Shown here: one piece after another, positions 1 through 8,404 of the stretch | Numbering within the stretch: position 1 is the first letter of the stretch | How the letters are laid out: the number at the start of each line of letters is the position of its first letter | NCBI RefSeq assembly: GCF_030382115.1 | Contig: NZ_JAUDRJ010000003.1 | Coordinates: forward strand, 2,189,133 to 2,253,132 | Direction: 5' to 3' | Length of the DNA: 64,000 nucleotides | Source: Nostoc sp. GT001 | Lineage (GTDB): Bacteria; Cyanobacteriota; Cyanobacteriia; Cyanobacteriales; Nostocaceae | The notes under the pieces: generated by a model | The model's database searches: none | Told to the model about the DNA's origin: nothing | Seen by the model: only the letters and a program-made list of their open reading frames with translations | Translations under genes and position numbers: made by a program

Positions 1-1377
1 AGCATTCCTGGGTTATATGGCTATAGCTGTTTTTCTTACGTTCCCACACCCTTAACTCCTATTAATCAAGTGTTTGCAGTGACGGCGGGAACTGAATTAG
101 TTTGGCAGAGCGATCGCCAATCAGGTAAGCTGCAAACACCTGAATCTAAAAAAATCCACTCGTGGCGGGAAGCACCAGAACAGTTAACAGATGAAGCTAC
201 AGCAATTACTGAATTGCAAACTCTCCTGAAAGACTCCATTGAGCGACAGATTGCCGATTTAAAAGATGAGCCTGTTGGGGTGTTTCTCTCTGGTGGACTC
301 GATTCGTCAGTGGTGGCGGCGCTGCTGGTACAAGCAGGGGTGAAAGTCCGCGCCTATACTTTAGATTTTGGTGACACAGGGATTTCAGAGTATGGATATT
401 CTGAACAAGTCGCCCAGTTTCTCAAAATTCCGCTTGTTAAAGTTGCAGCAAACCCAAATTCAATCAAAAATGCCCTAATTCCGACTGTAAAAGCATTAGA
501 TTTACCCTTTGGAGATGGTGTGTGTGTGCCGTTGTATCTCCTGTCTGAGAGAGCGAGTCAGGAAACTCAGGTAATTTTTAATGGCGAAGGTGGAGATCAA
601 TTATTTGCTGGTTGGACGAATAAACCTTTAATAGCCGCAGGTGTTTATCAAGCAGAAAATCCCGCCGGAGAGGAAACTTTTATCCAGCAATATTTCCGCA
701 CCTTTCACCGTCTTGGAGGATACGAATCTCAAGTTTATCAGCCAGATATCTATGCACAGATCCAAAATTTGCATCCCGAAGATTGGCTGTTGGCGGCTTT
801 AGATCGCAATGAATGTCCATCTTTGCTGCATCGCCTCCGCCGTGCTAGTTTGATGCTCAAAGGAGCGCAGAATATCCATCCTCGTGCAACTGCATTGGGG
901 TTTGCTCATGGGTTGTGGGTGCGATCGCCTTTTTGTGATTTACCTCTAGCAGAATGGACATTTAGCCTATCTGGAGAACTGTGTTTGCAAGGAGCTTGTG
1001 AAAAATATATCCTCAAACGGGCTGTAGAAAATTGGCTTCCACCCGAAATTGTCTGGCGACAAAAGCGGGGGATGGGGGTTCCTTTAACTTCTTGGTGTTT
1101 AAATGATTTTTGGCATCAGCTGGGCATCTGGCTCAATCCTGAGATACTTCGCGCCAACAATCACTTTTATCCTCATATTGCAGCCCAAATTGTTGAAGGC
1201 AAACTAGGAGCAGCTATTCAAGGGCGTCGAATTGGTGAAACACTCTGGTTACTAATTATGTGGCAACTTTGGCGATCGCAGGTTTTAAATGAAAAACTAA
1301 GTAAACAATCTTGGGATCATCCCTTTTGGTTACATCGTTGGTTATGGAGAAACTACAAAATAATTCGTAATTCGTAA
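1..1377 (+). CDS. Asparagine synthase-like amidotransferase (N-terminus outside window)
   Basis: The frame is open from base 1, so the gene is cut by the window edge; 458 residues are visible. The first 30 or so look like the end of a class II glutaminase domain. The rest is the ATP-pyrophosphatase synthetase domain, with the PP-loop motif SGGLDSS (near base 293) and the downstream NGEGGDQLF motif. By family knowledge it forms an amide or amide-like bond after adenylating a carboxylate. It is followed 39 bases later by a decarboxylase-fold gene on the same strand, so the two may form an operon for a small molecule or modified peptide; that is inference. The last codons (IIRNS) run into a tandem repeat, so the native C-terminus may have been altered. 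A free asparagine synthetase cannot be told apart from a biosynthetic-cluster homologue here. Confidence 0.85.
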   Translation, partial: SIPGLYGYSCFSYVPTPLTPINQVFAVTAGTELVWQSDRQSGKLQTPESKKIHSWREAPEQLTDEATAITELQTLLKDSIERQIADLKDEPVGVFLSGGLDSSVVAALLVQAGVKVRAYTLDFGDTGISEYGYSEQVAQFLKIPLVKVAANPNSIKNALIPTVKALDLPFGDGVCVPLYLLSERASQETQVIFNGEGGDQLFAGWTNKPLIAAGVYQAENPAGEETFIQQYFRTFHRLGGYESQVYQPDIYAQIQNLHPEDWLLAALDRNECPSLLHRLRRASLMLKGAQNIHPRATALGFAHGLWVRSPFCDLPLAEWTFSLSGELCLQGACEKYILKRAVENWLPPEIVWRQKRGMGVPLTSWCLNDFWHQLGIWLNPEILRANNHFYPHIAAQIVEGKLGAAIQGRRIGETLWLLIMWQLWRSQVLNEKLSKQSWDHPFWLHRWLWRNYKIIRNS

Positions 1378-1388
1378 TTCGTAATTCG
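1361..1388. repeat. Heptanucleotide tandem repeat (TAATTCG)4
   Basis: Four perfect copies of TAATTCG lie in tandem, followed by a partial fifth copy. The stop codon of the asparagine synthase-like gene lies inside the array. Short heptameric repeats of this kind are characteristic of Nostoc/Anabaena genomes. Confidence 0.9.
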
Positions 1389-1416
1389 TAATTTACTGTA
1401 TCAGTATTTTTGGTAA

Positions 1417-2658
1417 ATGGTATCAAATAATTTGACTCAAAATCGTCTTAATCCCCCATTCTCCAAGGAACTTGCCGAGGAGTTACTGAATAACTACGGT
1501 TCTCCGCTTTATGTTTATAATGGCGATCGCTTGGGCGAAACTATTAAGCGGATTAGCAAAGCAGTCAGTTATCCGCGCACGCAATTTCGCTTTGCTAGTG
1601 TTACTAATGGCAACATTGCGCTGTTAAAAATTTTTCGCTCCTTTGGGTGGGGACTTCACGCCAATACCCCAGGAGATATTTATCTGGGATTGCAAGCTGG
1701 TTTCGATCCTAGTGAGATTGTTTATAGCGGTAGTAATTTGAATCGGGCTGAGATGCTACAAGTCCTGAATTGGGGAGTTACAACTCTCAATCTGGATAGT
1801 CTTGCTCAATTGCAATTGTGCTGCGAAGTTAGACGCAGAGAGAAAAATATTCGTCTGGGTTTACGCCTCAATTTGCCAGAAATTACCGGGGATAGCCGCA
1901 TTGGGGTGCGTCCTGAAGAATTTGGTGATGCGATCGCTTTAACTGCTGAGTTTGGATTAAAGCTGAGTGGTTTACATTTTTATCGAGGGACGGGAACTAA
2001 CGCTACAGTTGCATTCACCCAGGTGATTGATACAGTCATCGCCACAGCCCAACAGTTACCAGACTGGGAATATCTAGATTTTGGTGGCGGCTTTGGCTAC
2101 CCTTATCATCACAACAAAGCAGCCTTTGACTGGGAAATATTTGGGGCTGAATTAACCGAGAGAATTACTCGGTTAGGACGGGAAATTGATTTGGTGATTG
2201 AACCGGGACGAAGTGCGATCGCAGGATGTGCAACTTTGCTTGCTCAAGTTGTTTCTGTGAAATGGCAAAGAGAAAAACAGATTGTTGGAGTTGATACCAC
2301 TGTTGCAAATCTTTCAGTACCATCAGTACACGGCGGCTACCGAGAAATCGTCACCTGGAAGCAAGCAGACAATCCCCACTCCCTATTCACAACTGATATT
2401 TGTGGTAACACCACCTATTCACGAGATTATCTGGGGAAAAATTGCCAACTTCCGGCATTAGAAATTGGCGATATCGTTGCCATTTTAGATGTCGGTGCTT
2501 ATGGTTATGCAATGTCTTCTCACTTTTTACACCGTCCCAAACCGACGGAAGTCTTGCTAGAAAATGACAAACATCGCTTGATTCGCCAACGAGAAGACTA
2601 CAGTGTTTTACTAACAAATCAGATCCTTGATAGTTCCCCCCTTTTTAAGGGGGGTTAG
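1417..2658 (+). CDS. Orn/DAP/Arg decarboxylase-fold protein lacking the PLP lysine
   Basis: The 413-residue protein has the fold-type III PLP decarboxylase layout (alanine racemase-like barrel followed by a C-terminal beta domain). Visible family motifs are the GGGFG phosphate loop near residue 224, EPGRS near residue 262, a CGN motif near residue 329 and GAYGYAM near residue 358. In diaminopimelate decarboxylases the PLP lysine sits in a Y-A-x-K-A-N motif. The matching stretch here reads FASVTN, with valine at residue 62 in place of lysine, so ordinary PLP Schiff-base chemistry is not expected. The last residues (SSPLFKGG) are encoded by a dispersed palindromic repeat, so the original stop was probably earlier. 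It lies 39 bases behind the asparagine synthase-like gene and probably shares its transcript. Its substrate is unknown. Confidence 0.7.
   Translation: MVSNNLTQNRLNPPFSKELAEELLNNYGSPLYVYNGDRLGETIKRISKAVSYPRTQFRFASVTNGNIALLKIFRSFGWGLHANTPGDIYLGLQAGFDPSEIVYSGSNLNRAEMLQVLNWGVTTLNLDSLAQLQLCCEVRRREKNIRLGLRLNLPEITGDSRIGVRPEEFGDAIALTAEFGLKLSGLHFYRGTGTNATVAFTQVIDTVIATAQQLPDWEYLDFGGGFGYPYHHNKAAFDWEIFGAELTERITRLGREIDLVIEPGRSAIAGCATLLAQVVSVKWQREKQIVGVDTTVANLSVPSVHGGYREIVTWKQADNPHSLFTTDICGNTTYSRDYLGKNCQLPALEIGDIVAILDVGAYGYAMSSHFLHRPKPTEVLLENDKHRLIRQREDYSVLLTNQILDSSPLFKGG
2636..2654. repeat. G/C-run palindrome at the gene end
   Basis: A CCCCCCTT / AAGGGGGG inverted repeat with a 3-base loop, followed by further G runs. 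This is a common dispersed cyanobacterial palindrome. It supplies the last codons and the stop of the preceding gene and could act as a weak transcription terminator. Confidence 0.7.
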
Positions 2659-2722
2659 GGGGGATCAAGCCCAATCTCAACCGTATTGACTAACAATTAA
2701 TAACTAACATAAAACAACCATT

Positions 2723-4000
2723 ATGAAGTGTATTAACTGCGGAACTGACAATAGACTAAAAGACCGGATAGCAAATCAAGGTCGGTGTATAAAATGCAAT
2801 CATCTCTTTGCCTTTGAACCGACTAGTATGAGTAATGTTCAGATTACCGACCCTTTTTTTGCAAAGGCGATCGCTGATATTTCTGCAAATAATACCTTAT
2901 TTTTTACACCCAAACAACTGCTGTATTTTCTAGATAATCGTCTAAGGTCAAAGTCAAAGTCAATTTCACGATTTAGTTGGCTATTTCTCTATTTGTTTCT
3001 TAATTTATTTACGTCAATATTTATTGTCGTACCACTGATAATAAATTTTATATTTATTTGGAAGTTTTGTAATAATACCATATCAAGTAAACTCAACATT
3101 ACGAATCGCAAAGACAATGCTAGAAATTTACAAATTATAGGAGGTATTCTTCTTTGTATAGGAATTATCTTCAGTTTCACGCTCAGTCTGAGTTCGAGAA
3201 CAGTTATTCTCTTTGTTACTATTCTTATTACAGGACTATTCTCGTTATATTTAGGAACTCGACAATTAGGTCGAATTAAATTTTTAACACAAGAATTTTT
3301 ACTTTCACAATCTCAGTTTCAAGATTGGCTAGCTCGCTGGCAGCAAATAAATGGTTCCATTCTCAAAATTCTTCCTTCACCAAAGCAGGAAAATACACCA
3401 GCCACGATTAATCCTGATGTAACTGCTTACAGTTTTGATAGATTAGTCGTTTGTGATACTGCCAGTATTGCTCAATTATTAATTGCTAATAATTTTCACT
3501 TTGAAAATAACTGTGCAATCCTCAGCATTACTGGATATCCTCAAAGCATTTTTGACACCACAATGCAAATGCTGCGCCGCAATCCCGATTTGAAAGTCTA
3601 TGCAATACATGATTGCAATCCACGAGGAATTGCTTTAGTTCATAATTTGAGAACCAACGCTAATTGGTTTCTCAATAGCGAGATTGCGATTATTGATATT
3701 GGACTAACGCCACGTCAAATTATCGCTACTAAGCGCGGAATGTTCATTCAATCCTCCCCAGAGTCAACGCAAGCAGCTAAACAATTGCCTGAAGAAATAC
3801 GTCAAAGTTTATCTGCTGAAGAATTAGCATGGTTAGAATCTGGAAAATTTGTAGAATTGGAATCTTTCACTCCCCAAAGAATAATTAAAGTTCTGCAAAA
3901 GGGTATTGCTGGTAGCCAAACTTTAGAAAGTGATGACAGTAGCTTGCTTTTAGTCGGCAATACAGGAAATGATATGTACGTTGTTGAAAGTTTTGGTTAG
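2723..4000 (+). CDS. Zinc-ribbon membrane protein with C-terminal Toprim-like segment
   Basis: The 425-residue protein starts with a CxxC...CxxC zinc ribbon (residues 3 to 26). Hydrophobic segments follow between about residues 85 and 175 (three to four membrane spans). A soluble C-terminal half contains a region resembling the acidic loop of Toprim/topoisomerase VI-A domains (HDCNPRG near residue 297). The zinc ribbon and the soluble domain probably face the cytoplasm. No function is recognised. It stands alone between the decarboxylase-like gene and the split DUF4351 gene. The base composition is A+T rich, like its host-gene neighbours. Confidence 0.6.
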   Translation: MKCINCGTDNRLKDRIANQGRCIKCNHLFAFEPTSMSNVQITDPFFAKAIADISANNTLFFTPKQLLYFLDNRLRSKSKSISRFSWLFLYLFLNLFTSIFIVVPLIINFIFIWKFCNNTISSKLNITNRKDNARNLQIIGGILLCIGIIFSFTLSLSSRTVILFVTILITGLFSLYLGTRQLGRIKFLTQEFLLSQSQFQDWLARWQQINGSILKILPSPKQENTPATINPDVTAYSFDRLVVCDTASIAQLLIANNFHFENNCAILSITGYPQSIFDTTMQMLRRNPDLKVYAIHDCNPRGIALVHNLRTNANWFLNSEIAIIDIGLTPRQIIATKRGMFIQSSPESTQAAKQLPEEIRQSLSAEELAWLESGKFVELESFTPQRIIKVLQKGIAGSQTLESDDSSLLLVGNTGNDMYVVESFG

Positions 4001-4098
4001 TATTCTTATTTCAATTGTAGGGGTAATTCATAACTTGCCCCTACACGAATAAAGCTTAGTTTTACATAAAATTTATTTAATTGATTTACAGATTAGAT

Positions 4099-4465
4099 TT
4101 ATTCAATTTGTTGATTTAACCAAGCTTCTAAATCAGAAATATCTAAGAAGTCTAACAAAGCCTCTCCTAATGCCTCCAATTGTTCAATAGATAATCCTTG
4201 AACTCGCTCAATAGTAGATGAATCAATCTCACCAAAACGGCGATTTAGTTGACGTATAATTAAACGTTCTTCGCCTTGCTTATTTCCTTCTTGTATAGCT
4301 TGTTCTCGGTCTTGCTGATAAAGTGGTTTTAATCGCATAATTAACTCCCGATCGTCTTCTTCTGAATTTTGATTAACTTGTAAGTTTTGTCGCAAGTTAT
4401 AAAGTAATTCTAGCGTTGCTCTGCGAAATGGATGATTTGATGGTAATGCTTCTAATTCATCTATT
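4099..4465 (-). pseudogene. C-terminal half of a DUF4351-type gene split by the integrated element
   Basis: This frame carries the DUF4351-like tail common in cyanobacterial Rpn/PD-(D/E)XK-type proteins, including the segment LNRRFGEI and the end LEAWLNQQIE. It has no convincing start; the only nearby candidate is a TTG at 4395. The coding frame is clear up to the 16-bp att core at 4450-4465 and then reaches a stop in element DNA at about 4477. The N-terminal half lies 18.7 kb away at 23184-23729 on the same strand, and both halves read the core in the same phase as IDELE. Joining them at the core gives one continuous protein of about 298 residues. In its present state the gene is interrupted and probably inactive unless the element excises. 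Confidence 0.85.
4450..4465. other. attL core (16-bp direct repeat)
   Basis: This is the left copy of the 16-bp core, identical to 23184-23199. It encodes IDELE on the minus strand in the frame of the split gene, and sequence identity to the right copy stops on both sides of it. Confidence 0.85.
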
Positions 4466-4501
4466 ACACCCCTAATTTACAGCAGGTCTAGACATTAATT
4501 A

Positions 4502-4519
4502 AGTAGCATTTTGAGTAGC
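4502..4519. repeat. Left arm-type repeat (AGTAGC...GAGTAGC)
   Basis: The sequence AGTAGCATTTTGAGTAGC lies 36 bases inside attL and overlaps the integrase stop codon. It differs by a single inserted T, apart from its first base, from the two 18-bp repeats inside the right end. The neighbouring GCTAAAAATC is also repeated at the right end (near 23088). These are probably binding sites for the arm-binding domain of the recombinase. Confidence 0.6.
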
Positions 4520-5688
4520 TAAAAATCTGGACACTCTACAGATGAAACCGCAGGGTGACAATAATATTTGAGTACTGTGTTGACGTTATCGCCTATCCAA
4601 TAGGCTACTTTGTCAGGAGTGTAGCCAGATGCGATCGCCCACGTGGCGAAAGTGTGCCGGGTCGCGTACCCATTCAAGTAAGGGATATCTCCCCGATCAG
4701 CCAAATCCAAAACCACACCACTTTTTACGCCGTAAGATGTAGTTTGCTTATTCCATACGTGAAACAAGGTGTGAGTTCGCATCGGACAGCCAGTTTTTGA
4801 AGTAAAAATCAATTTGTTAGGCTCTGGAGTTTTAGGTTTTATTGATAGCAGCAGTTCTTGAATCTTTGTTCCCTGCTTACAAGGGAAAACTCTACGTTTC
4901 CCATTTTTTGTCCCTTTATTAATCATGTAGCTATTGCAGGATTTGCTAATTGTAATTCGGCTGCAATCCTCGTTTAAATCCGCCCATGTAAGAGCAAACG
5001 CTTCTCCATGTCGGCAACCTGTCCAAAACAGAAACTTGATCAGCGTGGTGTAGTGATTGTAAGCAGGATGTTGCTCAAAAGCAGCAATAATTAAATCTCG
5101 TTGAGCGAGAGTAAAAGCTCGAAAATCTTCCTCAGCGTCACTTCTGCGTTTTGGCTTTGGAATTTGAATTTTAGCAAATGGATTATTCACAATTAATTTT
5201 GATTCACTAGACCACTGGCAGCACCTGGAGAAATATGCCAGTGTTTCATATGCTGTAAAGTGCGAGTAATGCTTTAAAAGCCAGTCCCTTATTTCTGGAG
5301 CATCTTCTAGCGATTGAGTGGGAATTTTGCTGATGATGGAGCCAATTGCTGTGTATTTTCCTAAAATCGTAGTCTCAGCCAACTGAGTTGATTGAAAACC
5401 CCTAAATCTCTCCCACAACTCCCCTAGTGATATTGTGTTAATTTCTGGCTGAACAACTTCTGAACTTTTAGTTTTGAACTGATAGCTAGCAAGCTTTGGG
5501 TCGAAGCGTTCTAGCGCGATGTCATTTGCGATCGCATCTCTCTTGCTCCTCACAATCTCACGGTTGCGCTTGGTATCCTTAAGTCCGGTGCTGATAAAAA
5601 ATTGTTTGGGGAATCCCTTTACCCAAAAACGAATTACTAGTTTTGTTGTCCGGGAGTCGGTGGTAATCCACTTATCTTCAGTGTCCAT
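4519..5688 (-). CDS. Tyrosine recombinase (phage-type integrase)
   Basis: The 389-residue protein has an N-terminal arm-binding domain (about residues 1-80, DUF3596-like), a core-binding helical domain (about 85-185) and the catalytic domain. Catalytic residues visible are Arg226 in TGCRHGEA, Arg344-His345 in YATRHTFATW, and the nucleophile Tyr376 in KYYCH, with a lysine in the hairpin near 261. The usual first histidine of the HxxR box is Tyr341 here. It would catalyse strand exchange at the 16-bp core and drive integration and, with a directionality factor, excision. The start lies 3 bases after the stop of the zinc-ribbon gene, so the two are probably co-transcribed. The stop falls in an arm-type repeat near attL, a placement typical of element integrases. 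Confidence 0.92.
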   Translation of the reverse strand: MDTEDKWITTDSRTTKLVIRFWVKGFPKQFFISTGLKDTKRNREIVRSKRDAIANDIALERFDPKLASYQFKTKSSEVVQPEINTISLGELWERFRGFQSTQLAETTILGKYTAIGSIISKIPTQSLEDAPEIRDWLLKHYSHFTAYETLAYFSRCCQWSSESKLIVNNPFAKIQIPKPKRRSDAEEDFRAFTLAQRDLIIAAFEQHPAYNHYTTLIKFLFWTGCRHGEAFALTWADLNEDCSRITISKSCNSYMINKGTKNGKRRVFPCKQGTKIQELLLSIKPKTPEPNKLIFTSKTGCPMRTHTLFHVWNKQTTSYGVKSGVVLDLADRGDIPYLNGYATRHTFATWAIASGYTPDKVAYWIGDNVNTVLKYYCHPAVSSVECPDF

Positions 5689-5691
5689 TAC

Positions 5692-5970
5692 CTATATGCT
5701 CCCAGTCCCGCCGCATTCAGGACAGCAGAGCAATTCGCCTTCCTCCTGAATTAATCCGCCGCCGTTACAGCTACTACACAGGGTTGCGTTGTCAGCCGCT
5801 GCCGCAAGATAGAACCTGAAGCTTTCCTTGTCAATCTTAGTGTCGTCGTAGTCTGGATCGTCAGCATCCCGCGCCCAAGCCTGACCACAGTCTAAACATT
5901 CCCAATAACCATAATTTTCTTGGTATTGCAGCGTCGTGCAATTGCATTTTGGGCATGTTTCATTAGTCAT
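5692..5970 (-). CDS. Small zinc-ribbon/DnaJ-type Cys-rich protein
   Basis: The start at 5970 (MTNET) is preceded by GGGGAG at a good distance, so it is preferred to the upstream TTG at 5985. The 92-residue protein has two CxxC pairs in the first 35 residues (CPKCN, CLDCG) and a second module CSSCNGGG...CCPECGGTG resembling the DnaJ zinc-finger repeat. It is encoded directly before the integrase in the same operon. That position suggests, without proof, a recombination directionality or regulatory role. Confidence 0.65.
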   Translation of the reverse strand: MTNETCPKCNCTTLQYQENYGYWECLDCGQAWARDADDPDYDDTKIDKESFRFYLAAAADNATLCSSCNGGGLIQEEGELLCCPECGGTGSI

Positions 5971-5992
5971 TTTCTTTCTCCCCAAAGTTCTC

Positions 5993-6487
5993 TTACAAAT
6001 ATCCAGTGCCTTTGCATGTTGAGCATTTTGTTGGGCTGATGCTTATGCCGTCGTAAATTTTCCCTGTACCCCAACAATCCCAGCAGGAAACAGAATTCTC
6101 ATACGCGTCTAGTTCTTCCTGTGTTAGCGGCTCACTTTGTTCGTCAATCTTTTGATCAAACCTTTGAAGCTGTATTTTGTTAGCTAGCTCTTGGATTTTT
6201 TCTATTCTTTGGTTGATTGTTATTCGTGAGATATACTGCTCGCTCAGTATGTGAAAGGACAAGCCTCTTGCTTCTTTCGCCGATGGTGTTTCACAAACAT
6301 TGAGCGCAAATCGCCGGATCAAGCGTAGTAAAAGCTCTAATTCCTCGGTAGGGTTTATATTCCCCATCTCGCTAATTATTTCTTCTAGGGATTTTTCATT
6401 TATTGGCAGGATATTCCAGCCATCGCAAATATTATTTGAATGACTGTCGTCGGGAATTGAGTCTCCATCAATATCAATTTTGCTCAT
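5993..6487 (-). CDS. Hypothetical protein with C-terminal DnaJ-like zinc finger
   Basis: This 164-residue protein has an acidic N-terminus, a central helical region and a C-terminal pair of CxxCxGxG motifs (CWDCWGTG and CSTCKGTG) that should bind one zinc ion. Its last module resembles that of the next gene, so the two may be related in function. The gene follows the 307-base iteron-like region and starts the short leftward operon that ends in the integrase. The promoter and any control by the upstream GTAGAC repeats would therefore also set integrase expression. Confidence 0.6.
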   Translation of the reverse strand: MSKIDIDGDSIPDDSHSNNICDGWNILPINEKSLEEIISEMGNINPTEELELLLRLIRRFALNVCETPSAKEARGLSFHILSEQYISRITINQRIEKIQELANKIQLQRFDQKIDEQSEPLTQEELDAYENSVSCWDCWGTGKIYDGISISPTKCSTCKGTGYL

Positions 6488-6794
6488 GATCGCAAGTTAA
6501 ATTAATTGGACAATCTGTCATTGCAGATTTAAAAATTGTTCAAATTTTTTAAGTTTTTTAAACCCCAAAAATTTTGTCTACAATCGCTAAAATCCTATCT
6601 GGGGCAGGATTTCGCCGTCTACAGCCGAATTTTCGGGGCAAAAAAATTGTAGACGGTGTAGACGGACTGTTGATGGATTTGCAGTGAGGTATTGAGCGAT
6701 CGCACTTCCACCCAAGTACTGGTTAATTAATAGGTAAATTGCCTATAAAGCTTTGCCTACAGTCCGTCTACAGGCTGTAGGCAAACTGTAGACA
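6488..6794. promoter_or_regulatory. Iteron-like region with repeated GTCTAC/GTAGAC motifs
   Basis: No gene is seen in these 307 bases. The motif TGTAGAC or its complement occurs at about 6574, 6617, 6648, 6657, 6766 and 6787, with a variant (TGTAGGC) at 6776. The copies sit in two clusters (6574-6663 and 6757-6793) around an A+T-rich stretch containing TTAATTAATAGG. Such an arrangement suits an origin of replication with iterons, or operators controlling the leftward integrase operon. The choice between these is inference. Confidence 0.5.
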
Positions 6795-8045
6795 TTACTT
6801 TGACCACCTCCAGCCGAGGCGATCGCCATTTCCTTCAACTTCCCCCAATCCCCTATCAGCCATAGAAGCAAAGATGATTCGTACCTCGTCTGGCTGCATT
6901 CTCTCAAACAAGCGGCTAGCTTGCAGCAGGATTCTGGCTTTTAAAACCTCACCTGGGTGCTGTTGACCCCAATCAAGAATGAATTGCTCAAATTCATTCA
7001 TGGCTTTGGCTTGCGATTGCACCTCCTCACTTTCCCCGCCGGAGGTTTCTGGTGTTGCGATCGCAGTTGTTCCCCAATTACTCAGGTCAAGCTCACAAGG
7101 GCAGTCATCGACCATAAACCGCCTTTTACCACCAGCTTTCAACCACTGCTCTAGCTGAGGATCTTTGAGTTTAGTCCTGGCGTAGTCGCGCCCAAACTGC
7201 CCTAATCTCACTAAACAGAAGCAGCTTGAAAGGGTGTCTTTGTCTCCTTGCAAGCCGTAATTCTCAGCCGTGTCATTCTGGGCTAAGGCACAAATGAACT
7301 GTTTGTACCTTCTCCCGCGCTTGGCGTGTCGCTTGATCCAAGTGGTGGCATTGTCGCATTCGTCTACCAAAATGGGAAATTCCTCCGCGATCATGAACCG
7401 TTCTCGACCAGCGATCGCGTTATCTCCTCCTTCACCCCTAAGCTGAACTAGGTCTTCAAGGATTTCTAAGTCTTTACCCATAGCGGTGTCGATGGCTTTG
7501 AAGTTTCCTTTTCTACCAATGACATCAGCTTGATCAATCCACGACCAATCATCCGGTTTAGCGTCGCTGTCGTAGACGATAACGCGACCGCCGATTTTAG
7601 ACGATAGATACTGGGTAAAGGTTGACTTCCCGTCCCCGGTACCGCCAACCAGGGCAACGTGTTTCTGTTTCTTCTGGATGTACTCAACTGGATCGGTGAT
7701 TAAGTTCTCTGGTTTCCAGTTGGCATCGATGGAGCCTACAGTCAGCGCTAGCTGTGCTGTGGGTTGGGTGTTAGCCCTAGCCCACGCTTGGAAGTTGACC
7801 CGTGATGCTCGGTCGATATCGCCTAGCGATTCTTGCAGGAGTTTGGCTGTTTGGCGATGTCTGCGACCGACTTCTAGGCTACCAACGGAGGCCGCTAATA
7901 TCCACGGCTTAGACTCTGGCTTTTGAGTTGCCCCCAGGAATAATAAGCCACCGCTGACAATTAAACTACCCCAGAATGACCACTTGGCACAGGCGTACAT
8001 CTGCAAGTGTTGGTGTAACTGGGAGGGATGTAAATCACTGCTCAT
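6795..8045 (-). CDS. Membrane-anchored FtsK/HerA-like P-loop ATPase
   Basis: The start at 8045 overlaps the upstream stop as ATGA, which favours it over the longer frame; this gives 416 residues. A hydrophobic segment lies near residues 24-40. The P-loop is GGTGDGKST (134-142), followed by an acidic VYDSD strand, and the Walker B is FPILVDECD (223-231). A downstream region of about 80 residues after 340 looks like a winged-helix tail. By family knowledge such ATPases pump DNA, as conjugation coupling proteins, viral packaging ATPases of the A32/FtsK type, or filamentous-phage assembly (Zot-like) proteins. It closes an operon of very small membrane proteins, which fits a membrane-embedded DNA translocation machine. 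Which of the three roles applies is unknown. Confidence 0.7.
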   Translation of the reverse strand: MSSDLHPSQLHQHLQMYACAKWSFWGSLIVSGGLLFLGATQKPESKPWILAASVGSLEVGRRHRQTAKLLQESLGDIDRASRVNFQAWARANTQPTAQLALTVGSIDANWKPENLITDPVEYIQKKQKHVALVGGTGDGKSTFTQYLSSKIGGRVIVYDSDAKPDDWSWIDQADVIGRKGNFKAIDTAMGKDLEILEDLVQLRGEGGDNAIAGRERFMIAEEFPILVDECDNATTWIKRHAKRGRRYKQFICALAQNDTAENYGLQGDKDTLSSCFCLVRLGQFGRDYARTKLKDPQLEQWLKAGGKRRFMVDDCPCELDLSNWGTTAIATPETSGGESEEVQSQAKAMNEFEQFILDWGQQHPGEVLKARILLQASRLFERMQPDEVRIIFASMADRGLGEVEGNGDRLGWRWSK

Positions 8046-8404
8046 ATCCCTAACAGAACCCCCACAGCAACTAACCCAACACGGAGCAAAAGAATATCTT
8101 TGACCTCTGGCACGGCTTGCCGCAAGTAAAGTGTGAGAATTCCAGCGATCGCCAATACTCCCAATACCCCCAAGCGGATAAACCAAGGGATGGGTACACT
8201 TACCCAGCAGCTACTCAATAAAGCGGGAATCGCCACGCTGGAGACAAGGGTATAAGCCAAATCTGGCAGATTGTCTGGGAGGGCAATCGCGTCCCTCCAC
8301 CCCTTTTTAAATTCCTCCAGTTTGGATAACTGGGGGTTAGGGACTGGGGAGTAGTGACCGCTGCTGCTCGGAACCTCTACGACTATTTTTTGCTCATCTG
8401 CCAT
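8042..8404 (-). CDS. Small integral membrane protein
   Basis: The start MADEQ at 8404 is used because the 36-residue upstream frame ends just inside it. The 120-residue protein has a hydrophilic N-terminal half and two or three hydrophobic segments in the second half (about residues 48-68, 72-90 and 103-120). It overlaps the ATPase gene by four bases, indicating translational coupling and possibly a direct partnership with the ATPase in the membrane. No family is recognised. Confidence 0.55.
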   Translation of the reverse strand: MADEQKIVVEVPSSSGHYSPVPNPQLSKLEEFKKGWRDAIALPDNLPDLAYTLVSSVAIPALLSSCWVSVPIPWFIRLGVLGVLAIAGILTLYLRQAVPEVKDILLLRVGLVAVGVLLGI

